The translations under genes were made by a program, and so were the position numbers. Below are positions 25,354-34,168 of a stretch of DNA of 64,000 bases, in pieces. The notes below the pieces were generated by a model. The model worked only from the letters and a program-made list of their open reading frames with translations. It was not told the DNA's origin and did no database searches. The DNA lies in assembly GCA_044222245.1 (NCBI GenBank), contig JBGANQ010000029.1, positions 24,654-88,653 on the forward strand. Reading direction: 5' to 3'. How positions within the stretch are numbered: the first letter of the stretch is position 1; every line of letters starts with the position of its first letter. This stretch comes from CALFML01 sp044222245 (GTDB lineage: Bacteria > Myxococcota_A > Polyangia > Palsa-1104 > JAEUJZ01).

Positions 25354-26478
25354 ATGAAGAGGCGAAACGAATGGGCAGGAATTATCGGGGTGCTGGGGCT
25401 TGCGGGGCTGCTGGCCGGCTGCACGACCCAGAACCCGAGCTACTGTGAGTCCCAGGGCTACTGCTCTGATGATCCGGCGAACGTCCTGCCGGACCTCGCC
25501 GAGCCGGGTCTGGAGGGCCCCGATCTGCAGGGAGCGCTGCCGGATCTAAGCGCGAGCGGCGACCTGGCCCGCGACCTTGGTGGCGCGACGCCCGACCTGC
25601 CGGCCCCGAGCTTCGATCCGGGCGTGCCCGGACCGGAAAAGACGCTGAGCTTCGATACGCAGGTCCGGCTCGCCCGCGGCACCGTCAGCATCACCGTCAT
25701 CGGCCCGACCGACGACGGCAAGGAGCTGACGCTGCGCGCCGCGCCGCGGCCGCTGGTGCTCATCTCGCCGGGCTTTACCGTCGATCGCAAGCAGTACACA
25801 AACTACGCCACCCGCCTTGCCTCCTACGGCCTGGTGGCGGTCCTGCAGAAGTCCGGCAGTGAGTTCAACCACGCCGCGTATCGCGACGGCACCATCGAGC
25901 TGCTCACCTGGCTCGGGTCGCCCACCGGCGGTGATGCGGCGCGGATCAAGGGCCGGGTCGATCTGACGCGCCTCGGGCTCGCCGGTCACTCGCTGGGCGG
26001 CAAGATCAGCATCCTCGTCGCGGCGCAGGACACGCGCGTCAAGGCGCTGTTCGGCATCGATCCGGTGGACGCCAACACGCCCTCGGCGCAGCCCGAGATC
26101 GGCAAGATCAAGCTTCCCACCGGCGTCCCGATGGGGTTTGTCGGCGAGACGACCAGCAAGACCGGCGGCATGCCGTGCGCCCCGGCCTCGGGCAACTACG
26201 AGGTGCTGTACGGAAAGGCCGCCGCGCCCGCCTTCGCCATCACCCTGGTCGACGCCGCCCACAACGACGTGGTCGACAACTTCGCCAGCTGCCCGACCTG
26301 CGGCTTCTGCCCCGGCGGCACCGCGCCCAAGGATCGCACCAACCGCCTGGCGGTCAAGTACACCACGGCGTACTTCCTGTGGGCCCTGCAGGGCGATGTG
26401 CGGGCGCGCGACTACTTCGCCGGCGCCGCCTTCCAGAAGGACATCACCGACGGCTACATCACCCGGGTGACGAAGTAA
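25354..26478 (+). CDS. Alpha/beta-hydrolase lipoprotein (chlorophyllase/PAF-acetylhydrolase-like)
   Basis: 374 residues from ATG 25354, preceded by CAGGAGAGG. The lipobox is GLLAGCTTQ, followed by an Asp/Leu/Pro-rich linker (PDLAEPGLEGPDLQGALPDL). The catalytic part has PLVLISPGFTV (oxyanion region), the nucleophile elbow LAGHSLGGK and VDAAHNDVVD, which supplies the likely histidine. This is the dienelactone-hydrolase/chlorophyllase type of esterase. A CPTCGFCPGG cluster near the end is an unusual extra. It acts outside the cytoplasm, presumably on an ester. Its last 20 bp overlap the convergent tcdA-like gene. Confidence 0.82.
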   Translation: MKRRNEWAGIIGVLGLAGLLAGCTTQNPSYCESQGYCSDDPANVLPDLAEPGLEGPDLQGALPDLSASGDLARDLGGATPDLPAPSFDPGVPGPEKTLSFDTQVRLARGTVSITVIGPTDDGKELTLRAAPRPLVLISPGFTVDRKQYTNYATRLASYGLVAVLQKSGSEFNHAAYRDGTIELLTWLGSPTGGDAARIKGRVDLTRLGLAGHSLGGKISILVAAQDTRVKALFGIDPVDANTPSAQPEIGKIKLPTGVPMGFVGETTSKTGGMPCAPASGNYEVLYGKAAAPAFAITLVDAAHNDVVDNFASCPTCGFCPGGTAPKDRTNRLAVKYTTAYFLWALQGDVRARDYFAGAAFQKDITDGYITRVTK

Positions 26479-27403
26479 GGGCGCGCACCACGACGCTGGC
26501 GCAGCACAGGCCGAAGTTCCCGGTGACGAAGCTGGCGGTGCCGTAGATGAGCCGCCGCTCGTCGCAGGAGTGGAACTCGTTCTTGCCGCCGGGGCAGACG
26601 CAGCGGAAGCCCTCGCCCTCGTCGTAGTGCAGCTCGACCGGGGGCCGCGGGTGCTCGGTCGAATACACGGCCGCGATGCCGAACGGCCCGGCGGCGGGAA
26701 AGGCGTACTTCTGGCGCAGGATCTTGCGCACCTCCTGCGCCAGCGGATCGATGCGCGTGTCGGCGAGGTCGCCTACCGCCACCGCCGTCGGATCCAGCCG
26801 CCCTGCGGCGCCGGTGGCGCACACCACCGGCAGCGCCAGCCGCTTGCAGGTCGATAGCAGGTGGCACTTGGCGGTCACGTTGTCGATCGCATCGACCACG
26901 TAGTCGGGGCCCGCCGCGAGGATCGCTGCCGCGGTGCTGGCGTCGTAGAAGCGCAGCACCGGCCGCACCTCGGCCTGCGGGTTGATAAGGCGCAGCCGCT
27001 CGGCCAACACCTGCACCTTGGCCTTGCCCACCGTCCCCTTCATCGCCTGCAGCTGGCGGTTGGTGTTGGTCACGCACACCCGATCGAAGTCGACCAGGGT
27101 GAGGCGGCCGATGCCGCTGCGGGCCAGCGACTCGGCGGCGAACGAGCCGACGCCGCCGACGCCGACCACCATCACATGGCTGGCGAACAGGCGGTCCATG
27201 GCGCGGTCGCCTACGAGCCGACCCATGCGGTCAAAGCGCCGGTGCAGGCGGTAGGCGTTCTCGACCTCGGCGCCCTCGGGCAGGGCCGGGACGGGGCCGG
27301 GCTGGGCGGGCGGCGCCGCGAGCGCCGGGGCGCGCGCGGGCAGGCCGGGCGCGCAGGGCGACTCCAGGCCGGGGCTTGTGGTCTTGTCAGAGCTGGGCTG
27401 CAT
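26459..27403 (-). CDS. tcdA: tRNA threonylcarbamoyladenosine dehydratase, ThiF/E1-like
   Basis: 314 residues from ATG 27403 (GGAG upstream). After a Pro-rich N-terminal tail of about 45 residues, RFDRMGRLVGDRAMDRL leads into the Rossmann motif VMVVGVGGVGSFAAESLARSG and the ThiF-fold continuation LVDFDRVCVTNTNRQ. YVVDAIDNVTAK follows, with cysteines in CVCPGG and FHSCDERR. TcdA (CsdL) uses ATP to cyclise t6A37 in tRNA. The family also includes MoeB/ThiF, but this N-terminal RFDRMGRLVG signature is TcdA-like. It follows tatD by 37 bp. Confidence 0.88.
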   Translation of the reverse strand: MQPSSDKTTSPGLESPCAPGLPARAPALAAPPAQPGPVPALPEGAEVENAYRLHRRFDRMGRLVGDRAMDRLFASHVMVVGVGGVGSFAAESLARSGIGRLTLVDFDRVCVTNTNRQLQAMKGTVGKAKVQVLAERLRLINPQAEVRPVLRFYDASTAAAILAAGPDYVVDAIDNVTAKCHLLSTCKRLALPVVCATGAAGRLDPTAVAVGDLADTRIDPLAQEVRKILRQKYAFPAAGPFGIAAVYSTEHPRPPVELHYDEGEGFRCVCPGGKNEFHSCDERRLIYGTASFVTGNFGLCCASVVVRALTSSPG

Positions 27404-27440
27404 TGGCAACTCCCGGGCGCGCCTTGGCGGCAGGCGATCC

Positions 27441-28316
27441 CTACGTCCCACCGCTTGCGGGGGAGCTTCTGTTTACATCAAAGAGGCGGCGGGCGTTGGC
27501 CTCGGTGGTGACTGCCAGCTCCTGCCACGGCTGGCCGCGGTGCAGCGCCAGCGCCTGCAGGACCTCGGGGAGAAACGCCGGCTCGCAGGCGGCGGGGCGC
27601 CGGGCCCATGGGGTCTGATCCGGCGCGTCGGTCTCGACCAGCAGCCGATCGCTCGGCACCGCCTTGACCGCCGCATGCACCCGCCGCGCCTCGGGGTAGG
27701 TCACCGGGCCGGCGAACGAGATGTGCAGACCGAGCCGCAGGTAGTCGGCGACAAGCTCGGCCGAGCCGCTATAGCTGTGCACCACCCCGCCGCGACGCGG
27801 CACGCCATCGCCCTTGAGGATGCGCAGCACCGGCGCGTGGGCGCGCACCACATGCAGCACCAGCGGCAGGTCGAGCTGCCGCGCCAGGGCGAGCTGCGCC
27901 CGGAAGGCGCGCTCCTGCGGCGCCAGGCGCTGCGGCGACGCGGGCTGCAGGTCGCGCCCGTCCAGGCCCAGCTCGCCGATCGCCTGCGGCAGCGGCAGCG
28001 GCGGCTCGCCAGCGACCAGCGGCTCACCGCGGGCGGCTCGCGCCAGGGCCGTCAGCTGCTCATCGAGCTGGCTTGGCGCCGCGGCCGGCTCGGGCGCCGC
28101 GAGCTCGCCGACCACCTGCGGGTGGACGCCATAGGCGAGCGCGATGTCCAGGCGGTCGCCCAGGCGCGCCCGCAACAGCGCCGCATCCCGCCACCCCGGC
28201 GCATCCACCCCCGCCAGCAGCACGCCGCTCACCCCGGCGGCGCCGGCCCGCGCGACCGCAGCGTCGCAGACCTCGGCCATGCGCCGGTCGTGCAGGTGGC
28301 AGTGCGAGTCAAACAC
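27441..28316 (-). CDS. tatD: TatD-family metal-dependent hydrolase
   Basis: 291 residues. MFDSHCHLHD at the N-terminus supplies the first metal histidines. LVLHVVRA and GVVHSYSGSAELVADYLRLG give further metal-binding residues, and RLLVETDAPDQTPW carries the conserved ETDAP of TatD enzymes. TatD proteins are 3'-5' exonucleases/deoxyribonucleases. It is slightly longer than the usual 260 residues because of an Ala/Pro insert near 75-110. It is co-oriented with tcdA. Confidence 0.9.
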   Translation of the reverse strand: MFDSHCHLHDRRMAEVCDAAVARAGAAGVSGVLLAGVDAPGWRDAALLRARLGDRLDIALAYGVHPQVVGELAAPEPAAAPSQLDEQLTALARAARGEPLVAGEPPLPLPQAIGELGLDGRDLQPASPQRLAPQERAFRAQLALARQLDLPLVLHVVRAHAPVLRILKGDGVPRRGGVVHSYSGSAELVADYLRLGLHISFAGPVTYPEARRVHAAVKAVPSDRLLVETDAPDQTPWARRPAACEPAFLPEVLQALALHRGQPWQELAVTTEANARRLFDVNRSSPASGGT

Positions 28317-28387
28317 GCGCCGAGTCTACCAGGCCCGAGCGAAAGTCCAAGCGCCCCCAGAGGCCGGTCAACGCCCTTGCCGGCTGT

Positions 28388-28415
28388 GGCAAGCGGCAAG
28401 CGGCAAGCGGCAAGC
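28388..28415. repeat. Four 7-bp tandem units
   Basis: GGCAAGC repeated four times in the 216-bp gap between tatD and the SEC-C gene. A simple slippage repeat; no function inferred. Confidence 0.6.
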
Positions 28416-28532
28416 GGCGCGAGCTCGGGTTCGGGCGCGCCGAGCAGCCTCGGGGCTAAGCGCGCGGCCGGACCCACGATCGGGCCGCGTCGTAGCCCGG
28501 CCTTCAGCCGCTGCGACCGGGCCGGCGCGCCA

Positions 28533-29441
28533 CTAGTTGGCGCCGTGGCACTTTTTGAACTTCTTGCCGCTGCCGCACGGGCAGGGATCGTTGCGGCCGG
28601 CGGTGGGCTGGCTCCTGGCCTGGGTGCGCAGGCGGCGCTGCCCGGCGAGGATGGGGGTCAGCTGATCGCGCAGGAAGGCATAGCGCTGGCCGTAGACCTT
28701 GACGAGGTCTTTTTGGCCCTTGAGCAGGTTGTGCACCAGCACGAACAGCTGGTTCGGGTGGACCCCCGGCGAGACCTCCACCACCGACGGCTGAGCGCCG
28801 GGGAACGAGTACATGACCTTGCCCAGGGTCTGGGGCGCCTGGTTCTGGCCGACCGGCGAGGTCATCACCGTCCACACCACGCGCTGGCAGTCGCACTTGG
28901 GCTCGACACAGTAGGCGTCGGCCAGCCCGAGCATGAACTGCGTCGGCTTTTCTTCCTCCCCCTTGGCCTCGCCCTCGGCCGCTGCCTCGCCCTCGCCGTC
29001 CTTCTTCTTGGCCGGCGGCGTCACCGTCATGGTGAACATGGGCACGCCCTCGGTGCGGAAGACCTGGGCCCACGGCACCACATCGCCGGACTTGAGGCCG
29101 GTCCAGTCGACGTAGCGGAAGTGGTGCTGCTTGCCCCACTCGCGGGTCTGCGCGTAGTGCTTGCGCAGCTGCCCGATCGCCCCCTCCTGCAGCGCCTTGC
29201 GCAGGGTGGCGCGCAGCACCTCGCGGGCCGGGTTGGCCTGCTTCTCATCGACGAAGTCGACCCGGGTGGTGCCCAGATCGACGGTCATGACGACGCCGGC
29301 AATGCGCACGTGGCCGGTCGCGCAGTCACAGCGGTCGTCGCCGCAGTAGAACTCCTCGACGCTCTGGCCGGCGACGGTGAGCGGCGGGTCCTTGGGGCTC
29401 TCTTCGGTGGATGCGATGTCACTGTAGGGGATAAGGGCCAT
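28533..29441 (-). CDS. SEC-C motif protein
   Basis: 302 residues ending in GRNDPCPCGSGKKFKKCHG, the SEC-C zinc motif (CxC...CH) found at the C-terminus of SecA and in many unrelated proteins. The preceding 270 residues are not recognisable. They include a second CxC-type cluster (FYCGDDRCDCATGH) near residue 33 and CDC near 188. A cytoplasmic zinc protein is likely. It lies 17 bp after gmk and probably belongs to the same operon. Confidence 0.8.
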   Translation of the reverse strand: MALIPYSDIASTEESPKDPPLTVAGQSVEEFYCGDDRCDCATGHVRIAGVVMTVDLGTTRVDFVDEKQANPAREVLRATLRKALQEGAIGQLRKHYAQTREWGKQHHFRYVDWTGLKSGDVVPWAQVFRTEGVPMFTMTVTPPAKKKDGEGEAAAEGEAKGEEEKPTQFMLGLADAYCVEPKCDCQRVVWTVMTSPVGQNQAPQTLGKVMYSFPGAQPSVVEVSPGVHPNQLFVLVHNLLKGQKDLVKVYGQRYAFLRDQLTPILAGQRRLRTQARSQPTAGRNDPCPCGSGKKFKKCHGAN

Positions 29442-29458
29442 GGGTTTGCCTTCGCGGT

Positions 29459-30214
29459 TTAGGAACTGGGCTGCGCGGATTCACCGAGCGAGCTCGCGGA
29501 TTCAAGCACCTTCTTGGCCAGCGCTTCGCGCTGCTCGCGCCGGCAGTCGCGGGCCAGCGCGGCGATCCGGGGGGCGGGCTCGGCGCCGACAAAGCGCGCG
29601 GTCTCAAGCAGGTAGATGGCCTCCAGCTCGGCATAGGCCTGCTCGAGCTCGCGGTTGAAGACCAGGTAGTCATAAAGCAGGTAGTGGCGGAGCTCCTCGG
29701 TGGCCTTGTGCAGGCGCGCCTCGATGACCGCCGGGTCGTCGGTGGCCCGGGTGCGCAGGCGCTCCTCCAGCACCTGCAGCGAGGGCGGCAGGATGTACAC
29801 CAGGCGCGCCTCCTCGGGAAACTCCTGGCGGAGCTTCTTGGCCCCCTGGTAGTCGATGTCGAGCAGGATCTGCTGGCCGCTGGCCAGCGCCGTCCGCAGC
29901 GTCGGCAACGAGGTCCCATAGCGCCGTCCGTGGACCACGCACCACTCGGCAAAGGCGCTGGCCGCGACCATGCCGTCAAACTCGGCGTCGCTCACGAAAT
30001 GGTAGTCGACGCCGCCCTGCTCGCGCCCGCGCCGCGGCCGCGTGGTGTACGAGACCGAGAAGCGCAGCTCCGGGTGCTCGGCAAGCAGCCGGCGGGCCAG
30101 CGTCGTCTTGCCTGCTCCAGACGGTGAGGACACCACGAGCAGGAGGCCGCGCGGGCCGCCCACGGGCGCCACTGCCGATTCGGGTCCTGTAGAGCTCTGG
30201 GTCCGCTCCGCCAC
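29459..30214 (-). CDS. gmk: Guanylate kinase
   Basis: 251 residues. The P-loop SPSGAGKTTLARR starts near residue 31. FSVSYTTRPRRGREQGGVDYHFV is the GMP-binding signature, and LLDIDYQGAKKLRQ and RLVYILPPSL follow in standard order. It phosphorylates GMP to GDP. The family is about 205 residues long; the extra length is a Ser/Pro-rich N-terminus and a 30-residue tail. It sits behind remA and yicC, an order known from several bacteria including Bacillus. Confidence 0.96.
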   Translation of the reverse strand: MAERTQSSTGPESAVAPVGGPRGLLLVVSSPSGAGKTTLARRLLAEHPELRFSVSYTTRPRRGREQGGVDYHFVSDAEFDGMVAASAFAEWCVVHGRRYGTSLPTLRTALASGQQILLDIDYQGAKKLRQEFPEEARLVYILPPSLQVLEERLRTRATDDPAVIEARLHKATEELRHYLLYDYLVFNRELEQAYAELEAIYLLETARFVGAEPAPRIAALARDCRREQREALAKKVLESASSLGESAQPSS

Positions 30215-30223
30215 TGGGCGCTC

Positions 30224-30568
30224 CTACTCCTGCGCCGGCGCGCCGCCGGCCTGTAGCTCGGGCTCGGGGGCCGGCGGGCTCTGGGTCGAGGGCGACGGGC
30301 TGCCGGCGGGCTCGGTGCCGCGCTCCAGCCGCTCCGCCACGGTCTCGGTCTGTAGCGCCGACAACACGATGTGATGCGAGTCGGTGATGACGATCGACCG
30401 CGTGCGCCGGCCCTGGGTCCCGTCGATGAGCCGCCCGAGCTTGCGCGCCTCTTCCTTGAAGCGCTTCATCGGCGCCGACTCCGGGCTGACGATCGCCACC
30501 ACGCGCTCGGCGACCACCGCGTTGCCGTAGCCGATGTTCACCAGCCGCACAGCGCGCCCCTTGCCCAC
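30224..30568 (-). CDS. remA: RemA/DUF370-family DNA-binding regulator
   Basis: 114 residues from a GTG start. The core VRLVNIGYGNAVVAERVVAIVSPESAPMKRFKEEARKLG and SIVITDSHHIVLSALQTETVAERL is the DUF370 signature. In Bacillus subtilis RemA is a DNA-binding activator of matrix genes. The C-terminal 30 residues are a Pro/Glu-rich addition. It lies between yicC and gmk, 9 bp before gmk. Confidence 0.9.
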   Translation of the reverse strand: MGKGRAVRLVNIGYGNAVVAERVVAIVSPESAPMKRFKEEARKLGRLIDGTQGRRTRSIVITDSHHIVLSALQTETVAERLERGTEPAGSPSPSTQSPPAPEPELQAGGAPAQE

Positions 30569-30601
30569 CGCCGGCCCTGCGCCGGGATCTTGCTCGCCAT
30601 C

Positions 30602-31546
30602 TTACTCGACATTTTGGATCTGCTCCCGCAGACGTTCGAGCTCTGCCTTCATCGCCACGATGCGCGCCGCGACCTCGGCGGACTGCGACTTCGAACCGAT
30701 TGTGTTCACCTCGCGGTGGAGCTCCTGGGTCAAAAAATCGAGCTGCCGCCCGGCCAGGGCATCACCTTGGCATAGCCGCGTAAACTCCGCCATATGGGCG
30801 CGCAGGCGGGTGATTTCCTCACTGACATCCAGACGATCGGCGAGCAGCGCGACCTCCTGGGCCAGGCGCTGCGGATCGAGCGGCTGGGCCGGCGCGCTGC
30901 CCTCTAGCAGGCGGGCGACCCGCTCGCTCAGGCGGCGGCGGTGCTGCTCGGGGGCGTGCTCGACCAGGCGTATGATCTCCTCCAGCAGCCGGCCGAGCGT
31001 GCCGAGCCGCGCCAGCAGATCGGCCCGCAGGGCCTGCCCCTCGCGCTGGCGGCTCTGGCCGAGTCCGTCGAGGGCCTGCTCGATGAGCGGCTCGACGGCG
31101 CGAAAGCGGGCCTCGGCGTCCAGATCGCGCTCGCCGACGGTGAGCACGCCGGGCTGCGCGGTCACCAGCTGCAGCAGGGCGGCCTCGACACCGGGCGATA
31201 GCGGGGCGGGGGGCGCGACCTCCCCTTCCGCCGGCCCGGTGGGGCGCAAGACCTGCCACAGCCCACGCAGCGCCTGCCCGTACGAGCGCCCGAGCTCCAG
31301 ATCCACCTGGACCTGCGGCCGGCTGCCCGCCGCCCCCTCCTGCCGCAGGGTGACGATCAGGCTGCCGCGGTGCACCCGCTTGCGCAGCGTCTGGGTGAGC
31401 AGCTGCTCGAGCAGGGGATCGCTCCAGTTGGACGGCAGGCGCAGCTTGAGGTCGAAGAAGCGGTGGTTGAAGCTGCGCATCTCGACAACGTAGCGGTGGC
31501 CCTGGACCTCGCCGCTGGCGTAGCCGAAGCCGGTCATGCTGCGCAT
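30602..31546 (-). CDS. yicC: YicC/YloC-family endoribonuclease
   Basis: 314 residues. MRSMTGFGYASGEVQGHRYVVEMRSFNHRFFDL at the start and DFLTQELHREVNTIGSKSQS near the end are family hallmarks of YicC, reported as an endoribonuclease. Length fits the family (about 290). Its ATG shares one base with the TGA of the epimerase gene (TGATG), implying translational coupling. Confidence 0.92.
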   Translation of the reverse strand: MRSMTGFGYASGEVQGHRYVVEMRSFNHRFFDLKLRLPSNWSDPLLEQLLTQTLRKRVHRGSLIVTLRQEGAAGSRPQVQVDLELGRSYGQALRGLWQVLRPTGPAEGEVAPPAPLSPGVEAALLQLVTAQPGVLTVGERDLDAEARFRAVEPLIEQALDGLGQSRQREGQALRADLLARLGTLGRLLEEIIRLVEHAPEQHRRRLSERVARLLEGSAPAQPLDPQRLAQEVALLADRLDVSEEITRLRAHMAEFTRLCQGDALAGRQLDFLTQELHREVNTIGSKSQSAEVAARIVAMKAELERLREQIQNVE

Positions 31547-32544
31547 CAGGCTCTGCTCCCTGGAGTAGCGGGGGCGGCGGCGGCGCCCTGGTAGAACGCG
31601 TAGGTCCGGCGCAGTCCCTCGGCAAATGACACGGCGGCGGTGTAGCCAAGCAGCTCCCGCGCCAGCTGGATGTCGGCCCGCGAGTGGCGGACCTCGCCGG
31701 GGCGCGGCTCGGCGTGGCGGGCGGCGATCGGCGGCCCGCCGGGCGCGACGAGGGTGCCCAGCTCTTTAAGCACGGCGAGCAGCGTCACCGCCTCGCCGCA
31801 GCCGATGTTGATGACGCGGCCGGCGACCCGCTCGGCCGGGGCGGCGCACGAAAGCAGGTTCGCTTGCACGACGTTGTCGACGTGGCAGAAGTCGCGCGAC
31901 TGCAGGCCGTCGCCGAAGATCGTCGGCTGGACGCCGCTCTGGCAGGCGCGGATGAAGTTCGGGATCACCGCCGCATACTGCGAGGCCGGGTCCTGGCGCG
32001 GCCCGAAGATGTTGAAGTAGCGCAGGGCCACCGCCGGCACCCCGTAGACGTGGCTGTAGACCGCGCAGTACTGCTCGCCGTTGACCTTGGCGACGGCGTA
32101 GGGCGACAGCGGCGCGCACGGGTGATCTTCGCGCTTGGGCTCGTCGGGCAGTAGATTCCCGTAGGCGGCGCACGAGGCGGCGAACACCACGCGGCGGATG
32201 CGCCCGTGGCGGCGGGCCGCCTCGAAGACCTGCAGGGTGCCAGTCGAGTTGATGCGGTGGCAGTCGAGCGGCCGCGCGATCGACCACGGCACCGACGGCA
32301 TGGCCGCCAGGTGCAGGATGTAGTCGACGCCCAAAAGGGCGCGGTCGAGCAGGCTCGGGTCCAGGATGTCGCCGCGCAAGAGCTCGACCTGCTCGGGATG
32401 GTTCGCCCGCAGCTCGGCGATGTTGCTCTCGCGCCCGGTGCTCAGGTTGTCGAGGATGCGAACCTGATCACCGCGTGCGACAAGGGCGTGGGCAAGGTTG
32501 GAGCCGATAAAGCCGCACCCGCCGGTCACAAGATACGACGCCAT
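31546..32544 (-). CDS. NAD-dependent sugar epimerase/dehydratase (GalE-like SDR)
   Basis: 332 residues. The Rossmann motif GGCGFIGSNLAHAL is at the extreme N-terminus, followed by ILDNLSTGRESNI. The catalytic pair is in SPYAVAKVNGEQY (YxxxK), and YFNIFGPRQDP is typical of UDP-sugar 4-epimerases. It acts on nucleotide sugars for surface polysaccharide, although the exact substrate is unclear. First gene of the yicC-remA-gmk run. Confidence 0.9.
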   Translation of the reverse strand: MASYLVTGGCGFIGSNLAHALVARGDQVRILDNLSTGRESNIAELRANHPEQVELLRGDILDPSLLDRALLGVDYILHLAAMPSVPWSIARPLDCHRINSTGTLQVFEAARRHGRIRRVVFAASCAAYGNLLPDEPKREDHPCAPLSPYAVAKVNGEQYCAVYSHVYGVPAVALRYFNIFGPRQDPASQYAAVIPNFIRACQSGVQPTIFGDGLQSRDFCHVDNVVQANLLSCAAPAERVAGRVINIGCGEAVTLLAVLKELGTLVAPGGPPIAARHAEPRPGEVRHSRADIQLARELLGYTAAVSFAEGLRRTYAFYQGAAAAPATPGSRA

Positions 32545-32632
32545 GTCGGGCAGTTATACCGATCGCGACGGAACGGATCAATTACGATCTGCCCGCAGCC
32601 GCCTACTGCCTCCCGCGGCGCCAGCGCAGGCC

Positions 32633-32720
32633 GGTTGTGCACCGATTGCCCATCGGTTGTGCACCGGTTGTGCACCGGTTGTGCACCGGTTGTGCACCGG
32701 TTGTACACCGGTTGTGCAAC
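32633..32720. repeat. Eight-unit 11-bp tandem array
   Basis: Units of GGTTGTGCACC start every 11 bp at 32633, 32644 (degenerate), 32655, 32666, 32677, 32688, 32699 and 32710. It lies in the 388-bp gap 32545-32932, between the epimerase start and the ATG of the downstream barrel gene. One helical turn per unit would place a bound protein on one DNA face. The core TTGTGCACC differs at two positions from the DnaA box TTGTCCACA used in some high-GC genomes, so binding by DnaA is possible but weakly supported. Confidence 0.8.
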
Positions 32721-32932
32721 CGATCGCCTGCTGTCCGGGTGACTTGGCGACCGGGCAAGACGGTCCTTTCGGAGGTAGTAGACCCAAGGGGTCGGCGCGC
32801 GGTACCATAACACTCAGAGTTTCGCCGGTGTCGGAGTGCGTCGCCAAGGGGTGGTTGAAAGCGGCGGCTATCTGTGGCACCTGTATTATCTGTACGGGTA
32901 TTTCATCTTCAAGAAAGCCAGAGGGAGGCCTC

Positions 32933-34015
32933 ATGCGGACCTTGTTTGAGCACAGCCCCGTTGCGGCTCCGGGCGCGCGGGGAGAGGGGCGCAGCGTCCT
33001 TATTCGTCGTTCCGTCGCTGCCGCGCTGCTCGGCGGCGTGGCGCTCTCCGGCGCTGTCGCTCTTGCAGAGGAGCCGATCGCGGTGTCCGATGAGCTCGCG
33101 CCGGCCACCGTAACCACGCAGTCGACGACCACGACTACGGTCACCGCGACGCCGCCGGCCGCCGTGGCACCGAGCGCGCCGGTCCTCCCGGCACCGCCGG
33201 TTTATGTGGCTCCGGTCGCCCCGGTCGCCCCGGCGGCTTCAGTCGCGCCGCTGCCCGTCGCGCCGGGCGGCAGCTATCAGGCTCCGATCTACTTCAACGG
33301 CCCGGTGTGGATCATGCCGGCTCAGCCGGGCATCCAGCCGGTCATCCCGCAGCAGCTGCCGCCGCCGCCGGTCTATGTGCAGCCGCCGGTGCAGCCGCTG
33401 TACCGGCAGCGGCCGCTGTACGTGCCGCAGCTGCGCCGCTACCCGCTGCGCCGGCCGGCCGTGCCGACGCCGCGCGGGCCGGTGGTGGGCCTGGGCGCGC
33501 GCTTCACCGCGCTCGGCGTCAGCAGCCAGGAAGTGTTCGGCCAGAAGGTGAACCTGCTCGGCGGCGGCATCCAGGTCCGCTTCCGCAACCAGGGGCACTG
33601 GGGCTTCGAGCTCGGCATGGACGCCCTGCGCGCCAGCATCAACGACGGCGCGTTCGTGCGCAGCTCGTACCCGTTCACCTTCGCGCCGATGCTGTACCTG
33701 CGTCAGAACCGGCCCGACACCCACTTCAATATCTACGCCGTCGCCGGCTTTGGCCTGATGTCCGACAATATCGTCCTTTACCAGGACAGCACCCAGGAGC
33801 GGAAGCAGCAGTTCTGGGAGGTCCTCGGGCAGGCCGGCGGTGGCATCGAGCTGCGGTTCACCCACCTGGCGCTGTTCGCCGACGTGCGGGCGATCGGCAT
33901 GCTGCTCGATGACTCGACGCAGGCCGGCCAGTATTACCAGAACGTCGACGGCGGCCCGATTCCTTCGAGCAGCTTCGGCTACAAGGCCAACCTCGGCGCG
34001 ATGCTGTGGTTCTAG
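32933..34015 (+). CDS. Pro-rich outer-membrane beta-barrel protein
   Basis: Start taken at ATG 32933 (GAGGGAGG upstream). The open frame extends back through the tandem array, but that part is not protein-like. 360 residues: signal peptide (AAALLGGVALSGAVALAEEP), a Pro/Val/Ala-rich region of about 130 residues (PAPPVYVAPVAPVAP, PPPPVYVQPPVQPLY), then a barrel-like domain with strands (FNIYAVAGFGLMSDNIVLY, LALFADVRAIGMLLD) ending GAMLWF. The Pro-rich part could span the periplasm or contact the wall. Confidence 0.8.
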   Translation: MRTLFEHSPVAAPGARGEGRSVLIRRSVAAALLGGVALSGAVALAEEPIAVSDELAPATVTTQSTTTTTVTATPPAAVAPSAPVLPAPPVYVAPVAPVAPAASVAPLPVAPGGSYQAPIYFNGPVWIMPAQPGIQPVIPQQLPPPPVYVQPPVQPLYRQRPLYVPQLRRYPLRRPAVPTPRGPVVGLGARFTALGVSSQEVFGQKVNLLGGGIQVRFRNQGHWGFELGMDALRASINDGAFVRSSYPFTFAPMLYLRQNRPDTHFNIYAVAGFGLMSDNIVLYQDSTQERKQQFWEVLGQAGGGIELRFTHLALFADVRAIGMLLDDSTQAGQYYQNVDGGPIPSSSFGYKANLGAMLWF

Positions 34016-34168
34016 GCCGCCGCTGCTAGTAAGCCCGCTGACCTGAAGCGCGTCCGCGTTTGCGCCCCGTCCTCCACGCCCGTCCGGCTGAGCGCCTCTG
34101 GCCGGCGGGCCCGCTTGTCACGCTAGACCTGCCCTGGTCCTACGGGTAATGCTGGGGCTACCACCTGC

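Noticed and set aside
27378..29462. 694-codon plus-strand frame across tatD and the SEC-C gene
   Set aside because: Runs through two real genes and their spacer; composition is Arg/Ala/Gly-rich and lacks domains.
32633..32720. Short CRISPR array
   Set aside because: Units are contiguous 11-mers with no spacers.
32870..32890. TGGCAC followed by CTGTATTATC as a -24/-12 promoter before 32933
   Set aside because: The GC of the -12 half is absent at the required spacing.
32498..32932. Upstream extension of the Pro-rich barrel protein through the 11-bp array
   Set aside because: It would place 145 non-protein-like residues before a good ribosome site and signal peptide at 32933.
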